Source of the DNA: Petaurus breviceps papuanus
Taxonomy: Eukaryota > Chordata > Mammalia > Diprotodontia > Petauridae
Assembly: GCA_028583685.1 (NCBI GenBank)
Contig: JAMXIF010000043.1
Location: 9,055,534 to 9,119,533, forward strand
Direction: 5' to 3'
Length of the DNA stretch: 64,000 nt
This document shows, in pieces, positions 1-10,686 of the stretch. Each line of letters begins with the position of its first letter. Position 1 is the first letter of the stretch. A model generated the notes under the pieces. It had not been told where the DNA came from. It saw only the letters and a program-made list of their open reading frames with translations, and searched no databases. The position numbers were made by a program, and so were the translations under genes.

Positions 1-773
1 CTTTGTTATAGATAGGGAAACTGAGCCCTAAAATATTTTAATCATCTTGCCTAGGATCCCCCAGAGAATAAATGGTGGAGGTGTGATATATGTGTAAAAA
101 ATATCCTAGATCATGACCTTAAAGGTTTTATAACATAGTTGAGGAAGTATGGCATATAGAAAAAAATAAACAGTGGAAGGTCATATTTGATAAATGCCTA
201 AAGAATATTGTAAGAAAGAAATGCAAGATGAAAGAGGAGAAATAATCAACAAAGAGCGTGGTGATCAAAAAAAAGCTTCATGGGAAAGAATGAGCTGAGA
301 TATCCCCCATTGTTTGGAAAAAAAATTCCCTCCTCACCATCTCTGTTAAAATTCCTGTTTTCCTTCAGGTCTTTAACAATATGCTAACATTCTTGTGAAG
401 TCTTCCATGACTTTCCCAGGTTGGAGTGATAAGAACCATAATGATATATGATTGAGGGAAACACATACCTGAAATCATAACTGTGTTTGTGAATGAAAAA
501 AACTCATGCATAACATTCATGGATAAAAGAATGGACTAGAAAGCAAAATCCAAAAACATATTTATAAGTAACACATATGAAACATAAAAAAATAATGATT
601 CAGTGTTAAAATTAGTTGATAATGTAGAATTCACTGTGCCTCAAGTGAACATAAAAAAAAATAAGGGTAGTTATCATGATCTGAGGCAAAGTAACAGTAA
701 AAATGTGTATGGTTATAAAAGAGACTGCATCATGCTTCTAGGCATCATAGATGATGAAATAAAAGAAATTGAT
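1..773. other. Unassigned AT-rich sequence
   Basis: I see no gene or recognisable repeat before the GATA tract. The short open frame at 603-800 has no family features and runs into the microsatellite, so I treat it as chance. Confidence 0.5.
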
Positions 774-774
774 G

Positions 775-788
775 ATAGACAGACAGAT

Positions 789-841
<53 letters not shown>

Positions 842-851
842 NNNNNNNNNN

Positions 852-898
<47 letters not shown>

Positions 899-921
899 AA
901 GATAGATAGACAGACAGATAG
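775..921 (+). repeat. (GATA)n microsatellite with assembly gap
   Basis: A nearly pure GATA tetranucleotide array with GACA variants at both edges. Ten Ns lie at 842-851, so the true array length is unknown. The antisense serine/tyrosine/leucine-rich open frame over it is a translation of the repeat, not a protein. Confidence 0.97.
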
Positions 922-956
922 ACCTATATACTGAATTCCATAGCATCTCAGAACTT

Positions 957-1175
957 AAAGACAGAAAAACAGTTATAAAGAGCATTTGTTAATTGCTTAA
1001 TATGTACCAAATACTATGCTAAGCACAAAAAGACAGCCCATGCTTTCAAGGTGCTTATGTGACTTTGGAGGAAGACAATATATCAAAGAAGACTGGAAAG
1101 GTGATGGTGGAAAGGGTATGTATAGGGAATGTGTGGTTAAAGGGACTATGGGAAGCTTCATGGAAGCCTCTGTCT
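957..1175 (-). mobile_element. L2 LINE 3' fragment
   Basis: Read on the plus strand this gives the reverse complement of the L2 3' end: a diverged version of 'tactatgtgccaggcactgtgctaagc', then 'caaggtgcttatgtga' and, further on, 'ggaagcttcatggaagcc'. These match in order the L2 tail that also occurs elsewhere in the window in the other orientation. It is old and heavily diverged. The L2 assignment is from memory of the family consensus. Confidence 0.6.
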
Positions 1176-1329
1176 AAGCAAAATTACCAATAGCAAGCCC
1201 CCTCAAAAAAAAATTTCCCACCTACCCTATGATATAGGAAAACCAAAGGGGGAATCAACGTTTCCAGAAAAGTTAAGGTGATTGAAGAGAAGGCCAAAAG
1301 TCTTAAAGGAAAAGATAATTTAATAACAA

Positions 1330-2590
1330 GAAAAAAGAAATAGGTAGAACAATCATTGTTGGGGATTTCAGTGTTTCTTGCAGATCTAGAAACATCTGAG
1401 AAAGAAAATTAAATAATGGAGAAATTAAGGACATAAATAGAATTTTAGAAATTTAAGTATGCTAGACCTCTTGTAATTCCTGAATGGTAACCACAAAGAG
1501 GACAAAACATAAATCATTAAAAATCAAGAAAAAATGAATGCTAAAAACAGTTTAGAGAGTATACTTCAATAAAAAATCATAATTATCAAAACTTAAAGAA
1601 AAGATTCAGTCTAAGATGGAGACTAAAAATTATAATCCTAATGATTTTAGGGGTCAATAAAGAATAACAAATTTTATCCAATAATATTTTAATATTAGAA
1701 CAATATACCAAACTTTTCTGGGATGAAGAAAAAAATTAATCTTTAGAAGAAATTTTTATTTTTATCTAAACACATTCTACAATGACATAAAGAAAAAAAT
1801 AAACCTATGAATAAATCAAATAGTTTAAAATAACTAGAAAAATACTAATAAAAGCAAAACAAAAACAGAAATTGTGGAAATCAAAGAAAATTTAAAACAA
1901 TGGGAAACTGAATTCAGGAATAAAACTAATTGTTTTAAAGATTAATGGAATACATAGACCTTTAGCTAACATGACATTAAAGGAGATGAAAAGTTAATTA
2001 TAAAAATTCAAAACAAGTAATATAGCAAATGAAAAGGAAATAGAGGACATCTTTAGAAACTATATATGCTAACAAAGTAGAAAAAAATATAATAGATGAA
2101 TTAAGAAAACAAGTAGAGAATTGTTAAAAACACATCTGAGAAAATTAAACAAATCATAAATGAAATCTCAAAAACTTGTTTGAAAATAGAGAAATTAAAG
2201 GCATATATCCAGCCACTTCTAAGCAAATATGATCCACTTCCAGGGAAAATAACACAGAGAAAGAAAATGGATCCGTTTCTCAAATGAACTTTGATATAAA
2301 AATATTGAATAAAACATTAGGAGAGAGTCTATAACAGTGTATTCAAAAGATTATTCACCATGACTATGTCAGATCTATACAAGTAATATTAGTTCAACAT
2401 TCAGAAACTATGAAGATAATCAGTCTATATTAACAATGAAAACAATAAAAATCACATAATTATATCAACAGATGCAGAAAAAGCTTTTGACAAAACATAA
2501 CATGCATTTATATTTTTAAAATCACTAGAAACCATAGGAATAAGTAAACATTTCCTTAATATGATCATAGCTAACACTGAGATTGTCTAT
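1330..2590 (+). mobile_element. Degraded L1 ORF2 fragment
   Basis: The order of remnants follows L1 ORF2. An endonuclease stretch ('gttggggatttcag', then 'ttttagaaatttaagtatgc') is followed by linker and by the reverse-transcriptase palm region around 2460-2570, where 'gatgcagaaaaagctttt' encodes the conserved DAEKAF segment. No frame is open for long. It is an old copy with many substitutions and small indels. It stops near 2590, where 5'UTR-like sequence of another L1 begins. Confidence 0.7.
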
Positions 2591-4335
2591 ATCAAGAAAC
2601 TTCAGGGGCCAAGTCAAGGATTTGAGTATAGTTCAGACATGAACTCAATTGAATTATTCCAACATTCACCTCCAAACAACTTGAAAATAACTTCTCAAAT
2701 CATCTTTTGAAGCAAATGACCCCAAAAAAAGGTTAGATTGAGATTTTTTCCAACTTAAATAAATTAGGAAATTGGTAGGAGAGGTTTGTGACACAGGTGT
2801 ATGGTTTAGCTTGGCACATAGCAACAACACTAATTTTGGGGCTTAGAAGCAGCAGCAATGATTTCAAGCAGCAACAGCAAAACCTCTCAGAGATAGTAAG
2901 GGGGTCAGACAACGAGTCACACAGGCACAGGGTGCAGCTGGCCCTGATTAGCAACTCTATTGCTCAAACATAGTTCTGGGTCACAGTTACAGGGCACAGA
3001 GGAGTGCTTGTAGTCAGTTACAACACAGCAGGGACTCTGGTCACAGTCCCAAATCAGAAAGAGCACTAGAGTTGTGGTTACAGGAGACCTGGGAACCAAA
3101 GGAGGGCTGGTGCTTGCAACTGCAGAGAAAAAAAAACTGCCCTTCCAGAATAAAGACAAGAGCACAGACAAGATTAGTCGTGACTACACCTCGCATGGGT
3201 CTTTCTAGCATTCCTGATGATAAGATCAGAGCTGAACAGTCTCAAAAGAATCATTAAAAAGGTAAACAGGCAGGTTTCAGATGATGTCATCAAAACTTTC
3301 TATAGTCATAAAAAAAACTTCTAAATCAACATTGATTATATAAACGCTAAATAAATAAAATCTGAGACAACTCATACCTAAGATTGGCTAATGTGACTGA
3401 AAAGCAAAATGACAAATGCTAGAGATGTGGTAAAATTGAGATAGTAATGCACTGTTGGTGGAGTTGTGAAATGGCCCAAACATTCTGGATAGGAATTCTG
3501 AACTATGTCCAAGGGGTTATAAAACTGTGCATACCCTTTGACCCAGCAATAGCACTACTACTGGCACTACTAGGTCTATACACCAGAGATTTTTTTTTAA
3601 AGCAATTGGGATTAAGTAACTTGCTCAAGGTTACAGGGCCAGTTATTTCTGGGTGTGGTGCTAAGTATCTAAGCCCGGATTCAATCCCAGGTCTGCCAAC
3701 TCTGGGGCAGCCCACGTGGCCGCCCCCAAAGAGATTTTTTTTAATGGAAAAGGACATAAATGCACAAAAAATATTTATAGCAGTTCTTTTTGTGGTAGCA
3801 AAGAATTAGAAATTGATTAAATGCTCATTGATTAATGAATAGTTCAACAAATTGTGATATATTATTGTGATGGAATACTATTATGATATAAGAAATGATG
3901 AACAGAATGCTTTCAGAAAAACCTAGAAAGACTTAAATGAACTGATGAATAATGAAGTGTGCACAACTAGGAGAATACTTTACACAGTAAAGGAAATATT
4001 TTACAATGATCAACTATGAATGATTTAGTTGTTCTCAGAAATACAAAGATACAAGATAATTCCAAAGGACCTATGATGAAAAATGCCATCTGCCTCCAGA
4101 GAAAGAAATGATTGATTCTGAATGCAGATCAAAGCATTCTATTTTTTACTTAATTTTTGTGGGAGGTTTTGGTAATTTTTTCACTATACTACTAATATAA
4201 AAATGTGCTTTGCACAATTGCACTCATTTAACCTTTATCAAATTGCCTGCCATTTTAGGAAAGGAGTAGTGGAAGAGAGGAAAAGAATTTGAAAGTCAAT
4301 ATTTTTTTAAAGTTAAAATTGTTTTAACATGTAAT
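2590..4335 (+). mobile_element. Internally deleted L1 (5'UTR to ORF2 tail)
   Basis: About 2600-3180 resembles marsupial L1 5'UTR, with repeated 'gggcacagaggagtgct'-like text similar in style to 9400-10080. At 3206-3240 a short piece of the ORF1 C-terminus appears ('cattcctgatgataagatc', the AFLMKRPELN segment). It passes at about 3255-3270 straight into the last part of ORF2 ('aacaggcaggtttcagatga'). The ORF2 C-terminal segment MHCWWSCEMAQTFW is readable at 3447-3488. The 3'UTR and A-rich end are at about 4080-4335. Most of ORF1 and nearly all of ORF2 are missing. A SINE interrupts it at 3598-3729. Confidence 0.65.
3598..3729 (-). mobile_element. tRNA-derived SINE inserted in L1, with TSD
   Basis: On the minus strand it runs from a degenerate SINE head through 'attgaatccgggcttagata', 'ccttgagcaagttactta' and 'atcccaattgc' into an A run. 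The flanks repeat agagatttttttt at 3585-3597 and 3730-3742, a 13-bp target-site duplication, although T-rich. The middle 'cacttagcacc'-type region matches the SINE at 15605 better than the ordinary WSINE1-like copies, which suggests a distinct subfamily. Confidence 0.8.
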
Positions 4336-5190
4336 TTCAAGAAAACACATTAAAAAGATAAGAGTGGTAAAGGAAAATTAGGGGGGAATGAGAGTGATAC
4401 ATTATAATTATTAAAGAAAAATAAAAGTTTGGCAAAAGATTCACAAAAACTCAAAAGTAAAATAGGCCAAATGTAAAAGGAGGCACAAAAATTCACCAAA
4501 GAAAAGAATTTTAAAAGCAAAATGGACACAAAGAAAAGGAGCTACAAAAATTCACTGAAGAAAAAAACAAAAATCAGAATTGGCCCAATCGGAAAAGAGC
4601 TACAAAAGTTCACTGAAATATAAAATAATTCCTTAAAAATTATAATTGTAAAAGTGGAAACTAATGACTCTACAAGACATCAAGAAACAATAAAACAAAG
4701 TCAAAAAATGTTTTTTGAAAAATATGATATATCTCATCAGATAGACAATTTACCTAGAAAATAGAGGTAAGAGAGATAATTGAAAAGTTATTGAACTACT
4801 TAAAATCCAGAATAAAAAAATTAACCTAGACATTATATTTCAAAAAGTTATACAGAAAAACTACCCTGAAATCGTAGATAAAATATGTAAAATAAGAATT
4901 GAAAGAATCCAATAATCAACTCCTGAGATACCAAAATGAAAATTCCCAGGAATACTTTAGACAAACTCCAGAGTTCTCATATAAAGGAGAAAATATTGCA
5001 AGCATGACAGAAGCAATTCAAATATCTCTGAGGAACACTAAATATAACACAAAAATTAGGATTTGCCACCTTAAAGAAATGGAGGGATTGGAATATAATA
5101 TTCTTAAAGACAAATGAGCTAGAATTGTAATGAAGCATACACTGTCCAGCAGAATTGAGTATAATCCTTCAAGGCAAAAAGTAGATTTAA
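4336..5190 (+). mobile_element. L1 copy B, first part: ORF1
   Basis: Repeated lysine/glutamate-rich units such as 'aaaaggaggcacaaaaattc' around 4470-4620 are the ORF1 coiled coil. The RNA-binding and C-terminal regions follow up to about 5185 ('cagcagaattgagtataatc'). The open piece at 4899-5117 includes RICHLKEMEGLEYNILKDK, a degenerate ORF1 C-terminal domain. The element breaks off at 5185-5190 and resumes at about 7568 with the very next ORF1 segment, so an antisense L1 has split it. Confidence 0.75.
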
Positions 5191-7567
5191 AAAAAATTTT
5201 TTTTGGTTTTTATTAATTTTTTTACTTTTAGATTACAAGATTCAATTTTACAATTGCTTGAGTTTCAAATTTTCTCCCCCTTCTTTCCCTGCTCCCCGGC
5301 CATGGCGGCATAGCATCAAGTATAGGATCTACAAATACTTTCACATTAGACATTAGTAAGGTTATAAAGAAGGATTGTATAGCATGGAATGAACAATGGG
5401 AAAGAGGGGACAAAACCAAAAAAGAAAAAGATGGAGAGCAGGTAGTTTGCTTCAATCTGCATTCAAACTCTGTTCTTTCTAGTTCTTTCTCTGAATGTAG
5501 ACATCTCTCTCCATCATGAGTATTTTGGAGTTGTCTTATAACCCTACATGGCTGAGAAGAATCCAGTCTATAAAAGTTGCTTGTCACACATATGTTGTGT
5601 CTGTAATTGTGTACAAATTTCTCCTGGTTCTGCTCTTCTCATTCAGCATCAGTTTATATAAGCCTCTCCAGGTAAATATGAAGTCCATCTACTCCTCATC
5701 TAGTATGGCACAATAGTAATCCATTACATTTATATACCACAACTTGCTTAGCCATCCCCAATTCATGGGTATCCCCTTAATTTCCAATTGTTTACCACCA
5801 CAGAAAGAGCTGCTATAAATATTTTTGTACAAATGGGTCTTCCTCCCACTTCAATGACCTCTTTGGGATACAACCCTAAAAGTGGTATTGCTGGGTCAAA
5901 GGGTATGAAATTACTTATAGCCCTTTGGGCATAATGATTCCGGATTGCCCTCCAGATTGGTTGAATAAGTTCACAATTCCACCAACAATGCATTACTGTT
6001 CCAAATTTTCCACATCCTCTCCACCTATCATTTTCATGTTTTTGTCATCATAGCCAATCTGACTGGTGAGATTTGGTACCTCAGAGTTGTTTTGATTTGC
6101 ATTTCTCTAATCAATAGTGATTTAGAGCATTTTTTCATATGCTTGTAGATATCTTTAATTTCTTCCTCTGAAAACTGCTTGTTCATATCCTTTGACAATT
6201 TGTCAATTGGGGAATGACTTGTATTCTTATAGATTTGACTCAATTCTCTGTATATAATAGAAATGAGGCCTTTATCAGAGACATTGGTTGTAAAAATTCT
6301 TTTCCAATTTTCCACTTCCCTCTTAATTTTGGTTACATTGGCTTTGTTTGTACATAAGCTTTTCAATATAATGTAATCAAAATTATCTATTTTGTATTTT
6401 ATAATGCTTTCTAATTCTTGTTTGGTCATAAAGTCTTCTGCTCTCCATAAATCTGATAAACTATTCTTTGCTTTCCAAGATTGTTTACAGTATCAGCCTT
6501 TATACCTCGATCATGCACCCATTTAGACTTGATTTTGGTAGCTGGTGTTAGGTAATGGTCTATGCCCAGTTTCTGCCACACTATATTCCAGTTTTCCCAG
6601 CAGTTTTTGTCAAATAGAGAGTTCTTATCCCAAAAACTGGGGTCTTTGGGTTTATCAAACAGTAGATTACTATAATCATTGACTGCTGAGTCTTGTGTTC
6701 CCGGTCTATTTCATTGATTCACTGCTCTATTCCTCAGCCAGTACCAAGTAGTTTTGATGACTGCTTCTTTATAACATGGATTAAAATCTGGCATAGGTAG
6801 GCCACCTTCCCTAGCATTTCTTTTCATTAATCCCTTGATATTCTATACCTTTTGGTCTTTCAAATGAATTTTGTTACTAATTTTCTAGTTCTATAAAGTA
6901 ATTTTTTGGTAAATTGATTGGTATGGCACTAAATATGTAATTTAATTTAGGTAAAATTGTCATTTTATTATAATAGCTCAACCCAGCCATGAGCAATTGA
7001 TATTTTTCCAATTAGTTAGATCTGACTTTACTTGTGTGAAAAATGTTTTGTAGTTGTGTCCAAATAGGTCCTGGGTATGTTTTGGCAGGTAGATTATAAA
7101 ATATTTTATAATGTCTACAGTAACTTTAAATGGGATTTCTCTTTATATCTCTTGCTGTTGAATCTTTAGAGATATATGGGAATGCCAAGGATTTATGTGT
7201 GTTAATTTTATATCCTGCAACTTTGCCAAATTTATTTATTGTATCAAGTAAGTTTTTTACTTGATTCTCTAGGATGCTCTAACTGTATAATCATATCATC
7301 TGCAAAGAATGATAGCTTGGTCTCTTTGCCTAATTTGATTTCTTTGATTTCTTTTTCTTCTCTAATTGCTACTGCTAACATTTCTGGTACCAGATTAAAT
7401 AAGAGGGGTGATAGTGGACACCCTTGTTTCACCCCTGATCTTACTGGAAATGCTTCTAGCTTATCTCCATTACATATGATACTTGCTGATGGCTTTTTTT
7501 TTCTACCTATTATTTTAAGGAAGGCTCCATTTATTCCTATACATTCTAGTCCTTTTAATAGGAATGG
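5191..7567 (-). mobile_element. 5'-truncated L1 inserted antisense into L1 copy B
   Basis: This is one of the better preserved L1s in the window. Reading on the minus strand, it begins in the reverse-transcriptase domain with remnants of [16 protein letters not shown], then [13 protein letters not shown] and the catalytic FADDM motif (open piece 7244-7432). The C-terminal pieces at 6034-6429 (MTKQELESIIKYKIDNFDYI...) and 5763-5993 (MHCWWNCELIQPIWRAIRN) follow. The 3'UTR (about 5230-5700) and the A-tail (T-rich on the plus strand near 5190-5220) come last. Endonuclease and ORF1 are absent, as is typical of 5' truncation. Stops and frameshifts separate the pieces. Confidence 0.9.
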
Positions 7568-8947
7568 AAAAAAAACCTGGATATTTAATGAAATGGAGGA
7601 GTTTCAAGCATTCCTGATGAAAAGACGAGAGTTGAATAGAAAATCTGACTTTCAAATACAACACTTAAGAGAAGCATAGAAAGTTATACAGGAAAGAAAA
7701 ATTAAAAGGGATTAAATGAAAAGGTAATTATAAGAGGCTTAATAAAATTAAACTCTTTACATTTCTATAGGAAATATGATACATGTAATGCTGAAGAACT
7801 GTATCATTATTAGTAAAGTAAGAAGGAATCTACATAGAAAGAGGGGTTCAGTATGAGTTAGTTATGTGGAGATGATCTTCAAAAATGAAAAGGTAAGAAA
7901 GAGGGGTGCACTGTGAAATGAGGGGAGGAAGGCAGAACAGGGAAAATTTTCTCACATTAAAGAGATATTAAAGAAACAACTTTTATAGGGGAGGAGAAAA
8001 TGACAGGGGGTGGCTGGCAATACTTGAATTCTACTCTCACTAGAATTGTCTCAATGAGAGAGAGTATATATGCACACTTAGTGGGGTACAGAAATCAATG
8101 TTACCCAATAGGAGAAAAGGAGGGAAATGTGATAAGACATATAGGAGTATATGATAAAATGAAGGTTTAAGAAAGGTAGTTGTCAGAAGTAAAATGGATT
8201 TTTGAGGAGGAAAAGGATAAAAAGAGAAACATAAATAGAAGTAGAATAGAGGGGAAAACACAGTCAGTAACCATGACTGTACTTGTGAATGAGATGAGTC
8301 ACCCCTTAAAATGAAAGTAGATAGCATACTGGATTATAAACCAGAACCCAAAAATCCAATGTTGACAAAAGACACACGCACAGAGAGTTAAAATAGAGAG
8401 GTAGAACAGAATCTCTTATGCTTTAGCTGAGGTTAAAAAAAAAAAAACAGGCAGGAGTTGTGATCATGATCTCAAAACAAAGACAACAAAAATAGACCTA
8501 ATTAAAATAGATAATCAGGGAAACTATATTTTGGTAAAAGGTACCATAGACATTGAATTAATGTCCAAAAATTTTACAATAAGTTTCTCTGTTAAAGGTC
8601 CCATTTCTCAAATATATAGGGAACTGAGACAAATTTAGGAACAAAAAAAATATTCACTCTCTGATTAATAAATGGTTAAAGAATATGAACAGGAAGTTTT
8701 TAGAAGAAAAAATCAGTTATTTTTAGTCGTATAAAAATGTACTAAATCACTATTGACTAGAGAAATGCAAATTAGAACAACATTGAGTTATCTCTTAATG
8801 TCTATTAGAAATAGCAAATGCTGGAAGAGATGACGGAAAAGAAGTACAATAATAAATTGCTGCTCTAGGGGCAGCTAAGTGGCACAGTGAATAGAGCACT
8901 GGCCCTGGAGTCAGGAGGACCTGAGTTCAAATCCAGCCTCAGACACT

Positions 8948-8986
<39 letters not shown>

Positions 8987-9372
8987 CACACACAAAAACT
9001 AGCCATGTGACTTTGGGTAACTCACTTAACCCCAATTGCCCTCCAAAAAGCAAAAAAAAAAAATTGCCACTGTAGTTGTGAACCATTATAGAGACCAATA
9101 TGGAAGTAAATTTATACCCAAACAGTATACAATTATGCATACCCTTCAACCCAGCAATACCACTATTAGTTCTGTACTCCAAAGAGATCAAAGAAAAAGG
9201 GAATGAAGATACAAATATATTTTTGTAGTAGCTCCTTCTGTGTTAGCAAAGAATTGGAAACTGATGGGAGCATTGATGTGAAATTAAGGAATAGCTGAAT
9301 GATTGGAGGATTGAGCATGATGGAGTACTGTTACACTATAAGAAATAATGAGGAAATTTTTTTAAAAAAGAA
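7568..9372 (+). mobile_element. L1 copy B, second part: ORF1 end, inter-ORF, ORF2 remnants
   Basis: Continues copy B after the antisense insertion. The ORF1 C-terminus reads [16 protein letters not shown] to its stop at 7677. The inter-ORF spacer runs to about 8270, followed by the ORF2 start ('gactgtacttgtgaatgag', TVNVNG region) and part of the endonuclease to about 8570. At about 8570 the text jumps to the ORF2 C-terminal third ('aataagtttctctgttaaag'). About 2.5 kb of endonuclease and RT is therefore missing from this copy. The ORF2 tail runs to about 9370. A SINE lies at 8868-9061. Confidence 0.75.
8868..9061 (+). mobile_element. WSINE1-like SINE with internal CA expansion
   Basis: Clear head (ggggcagctaagtggcacag), body 'ggccctggagtcaggaggac' and tail 'cccaattgccctccaaaaag' plus A run. 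A (CA)n tract at about 8950-8993 lies in the middle, between the 'cagacacttaa' and 'ctagccatgtgac' segments, where other copies have only a few bases. The flanks aaattgctgctcta (8854-8867) and aaattgccactgta (9061-9074) agree at 11 of 14 sites and look like a diverged target-site duplication. Confidence 0.92.
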
Positions 9373-10686
9373 ATAATGAGAGGTGTGGAGAAAGGCAGGG
9401 ACACCCAAAGACCTTTAAATAATGCCCTAAAGCAAATCCTGGAGAGGCACAAAAGGATACGGGTAAACAATGTTTTAGCTAGCTCAAGACAAGTTAAAAG
9501 TTTGGCAGTGGAGGTCTGCTGCATTGAAGTGAAAGTGGGGCACAATCCAGGGCAGACAATGCCAGTGCAGAGAAGGCTCTAGAAAACCAAAAGCAGGCCT
9601 TGAGAGTGAATGATTCAGCAGTTGCAGTTGCTGCTTCTATTGCTCTCAGTGCACAGACCATAACAGGGTCGAACAACTGGTCAGAAGATTATAGGGGTCT
9701 CTTTGCTGGCACTAGGGGTAAGACTCTGTTGTTTTCCCCATATCCAGACATAGGTTGCAGTCCTTGGTGGCAGCCCCAGGACAAGGAGGAGAACTAGCAA
9801 AACATAGCTTGTGGCTGCAGTGGAACAGGAACCATCATGACAGTTCCAGGGCAGAAAAAATAGTGCTTGTAGTATTTCACAGACCAGAGCACAGACCAGG
9901 AGAGTAGTAAACACACCTCTCCTTAGATCATACCACCTTGGAAAAACCGAAAACTTACAGGTCCCTAGAAGTATCTCTGAAAACAACTGTACAAAACACT
10001 TCAATATTGGAACAGTATGTCTTCCATTCTGGAAGCAGAGCCCCACTTTAACAAAGAGTTAAAAGTCAAGAAATAGGCTGGGAAAATGAACAAACAACAG
10101 AAAAAAAATCTGACCATAGAAAGTTACTGTGGTAACAAGGAAGGTCAAAATACATACTCAGAAGACAATGAAGTAAAAATTCTTACATCCAAAGCCCCCA
10201 AGAAAAATATGAATTAGTCACAAGTCATGGACAATACAAGCTCAAAAAGGATTTTGAAAATTAAGTAAGAGAGGTAGAGGGAAAATTGGGGAGAGGAAAG
10301 AGTGACACAAGAAAATCATTTCTAAAAAAAGTCAACAGCTTGGTAAAGGAGGCACGAAAAATACTGAAGAAAATGACACCTTGAAAAACAAAAAGAAGAA
10401 GCCAAATTGTAAAAGAAATACAAAAAATCCAATGGGGAGAAAATGACTTAAGAATTGGTTGAATGGAAAAAGAGGCAAAAAAATCATTGAACTAATTATA
10501 AAACAAATTTGGGCAAATGCAAAAGAAAGTATCAAACTTCATTGAAGAAAATACCTCCACAAATATTAGAATTGAGCAAGTAGAACCTAATGACTGTATG
10601 AAACAGTAAAAAAAAAAAAACAAAAATAAAGAAATAAAAGAAAATGTGAAATATCTAATTAGAAAAAAATAACTGACAAGAAAATA
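9373..10686 (+). mobile_element. L1 copy C, first part: 5'UTR and ORF1 start
   Basis: A 5'UTR of about 700 bp (9375-10085) contains comparatively GC-rich text. The likely ORF1 start is ATG at 10086, reading MNKQQKKNLTIESYCGNKEG before degenerating. ORF1 coiled-coil repeats follow ('aaaagaggcaaaaaaatc' and similar). The copy stops at 'aactgacaagaaaata' near 10686 and resumes at 12942 with 'aactgacctggaaaata', so a second L1 has split it. The open frames at 9376-10046 on both strands are 5'UTR translations, not genes. Confidence 0.75.

Noticed and set aside
775-921. Regular short repeats considered as a CRISPR array
   Set aside because: Pure GATA tetranucleotides without spacers, in a eukaryotic context.
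7239-7679. 146-codon plus frame
   Set aside because: It joins the antisense of an L1 RT region to the end of another L1's ORF1 across an insertion boundary.
8868-8950. tRNA-like head in SINEs considered as tRNA genes
   Set aside because: The tRNA-related part belongs to the SINE 5' end, and the surrounding SINE body and TSD show a retroposon.
9600-10046. Overlapping frames in 9.6-10.05 kb considered as a gene
   Set aside because: This is L1 5'UTR leading to the ORF1 start at 10086.
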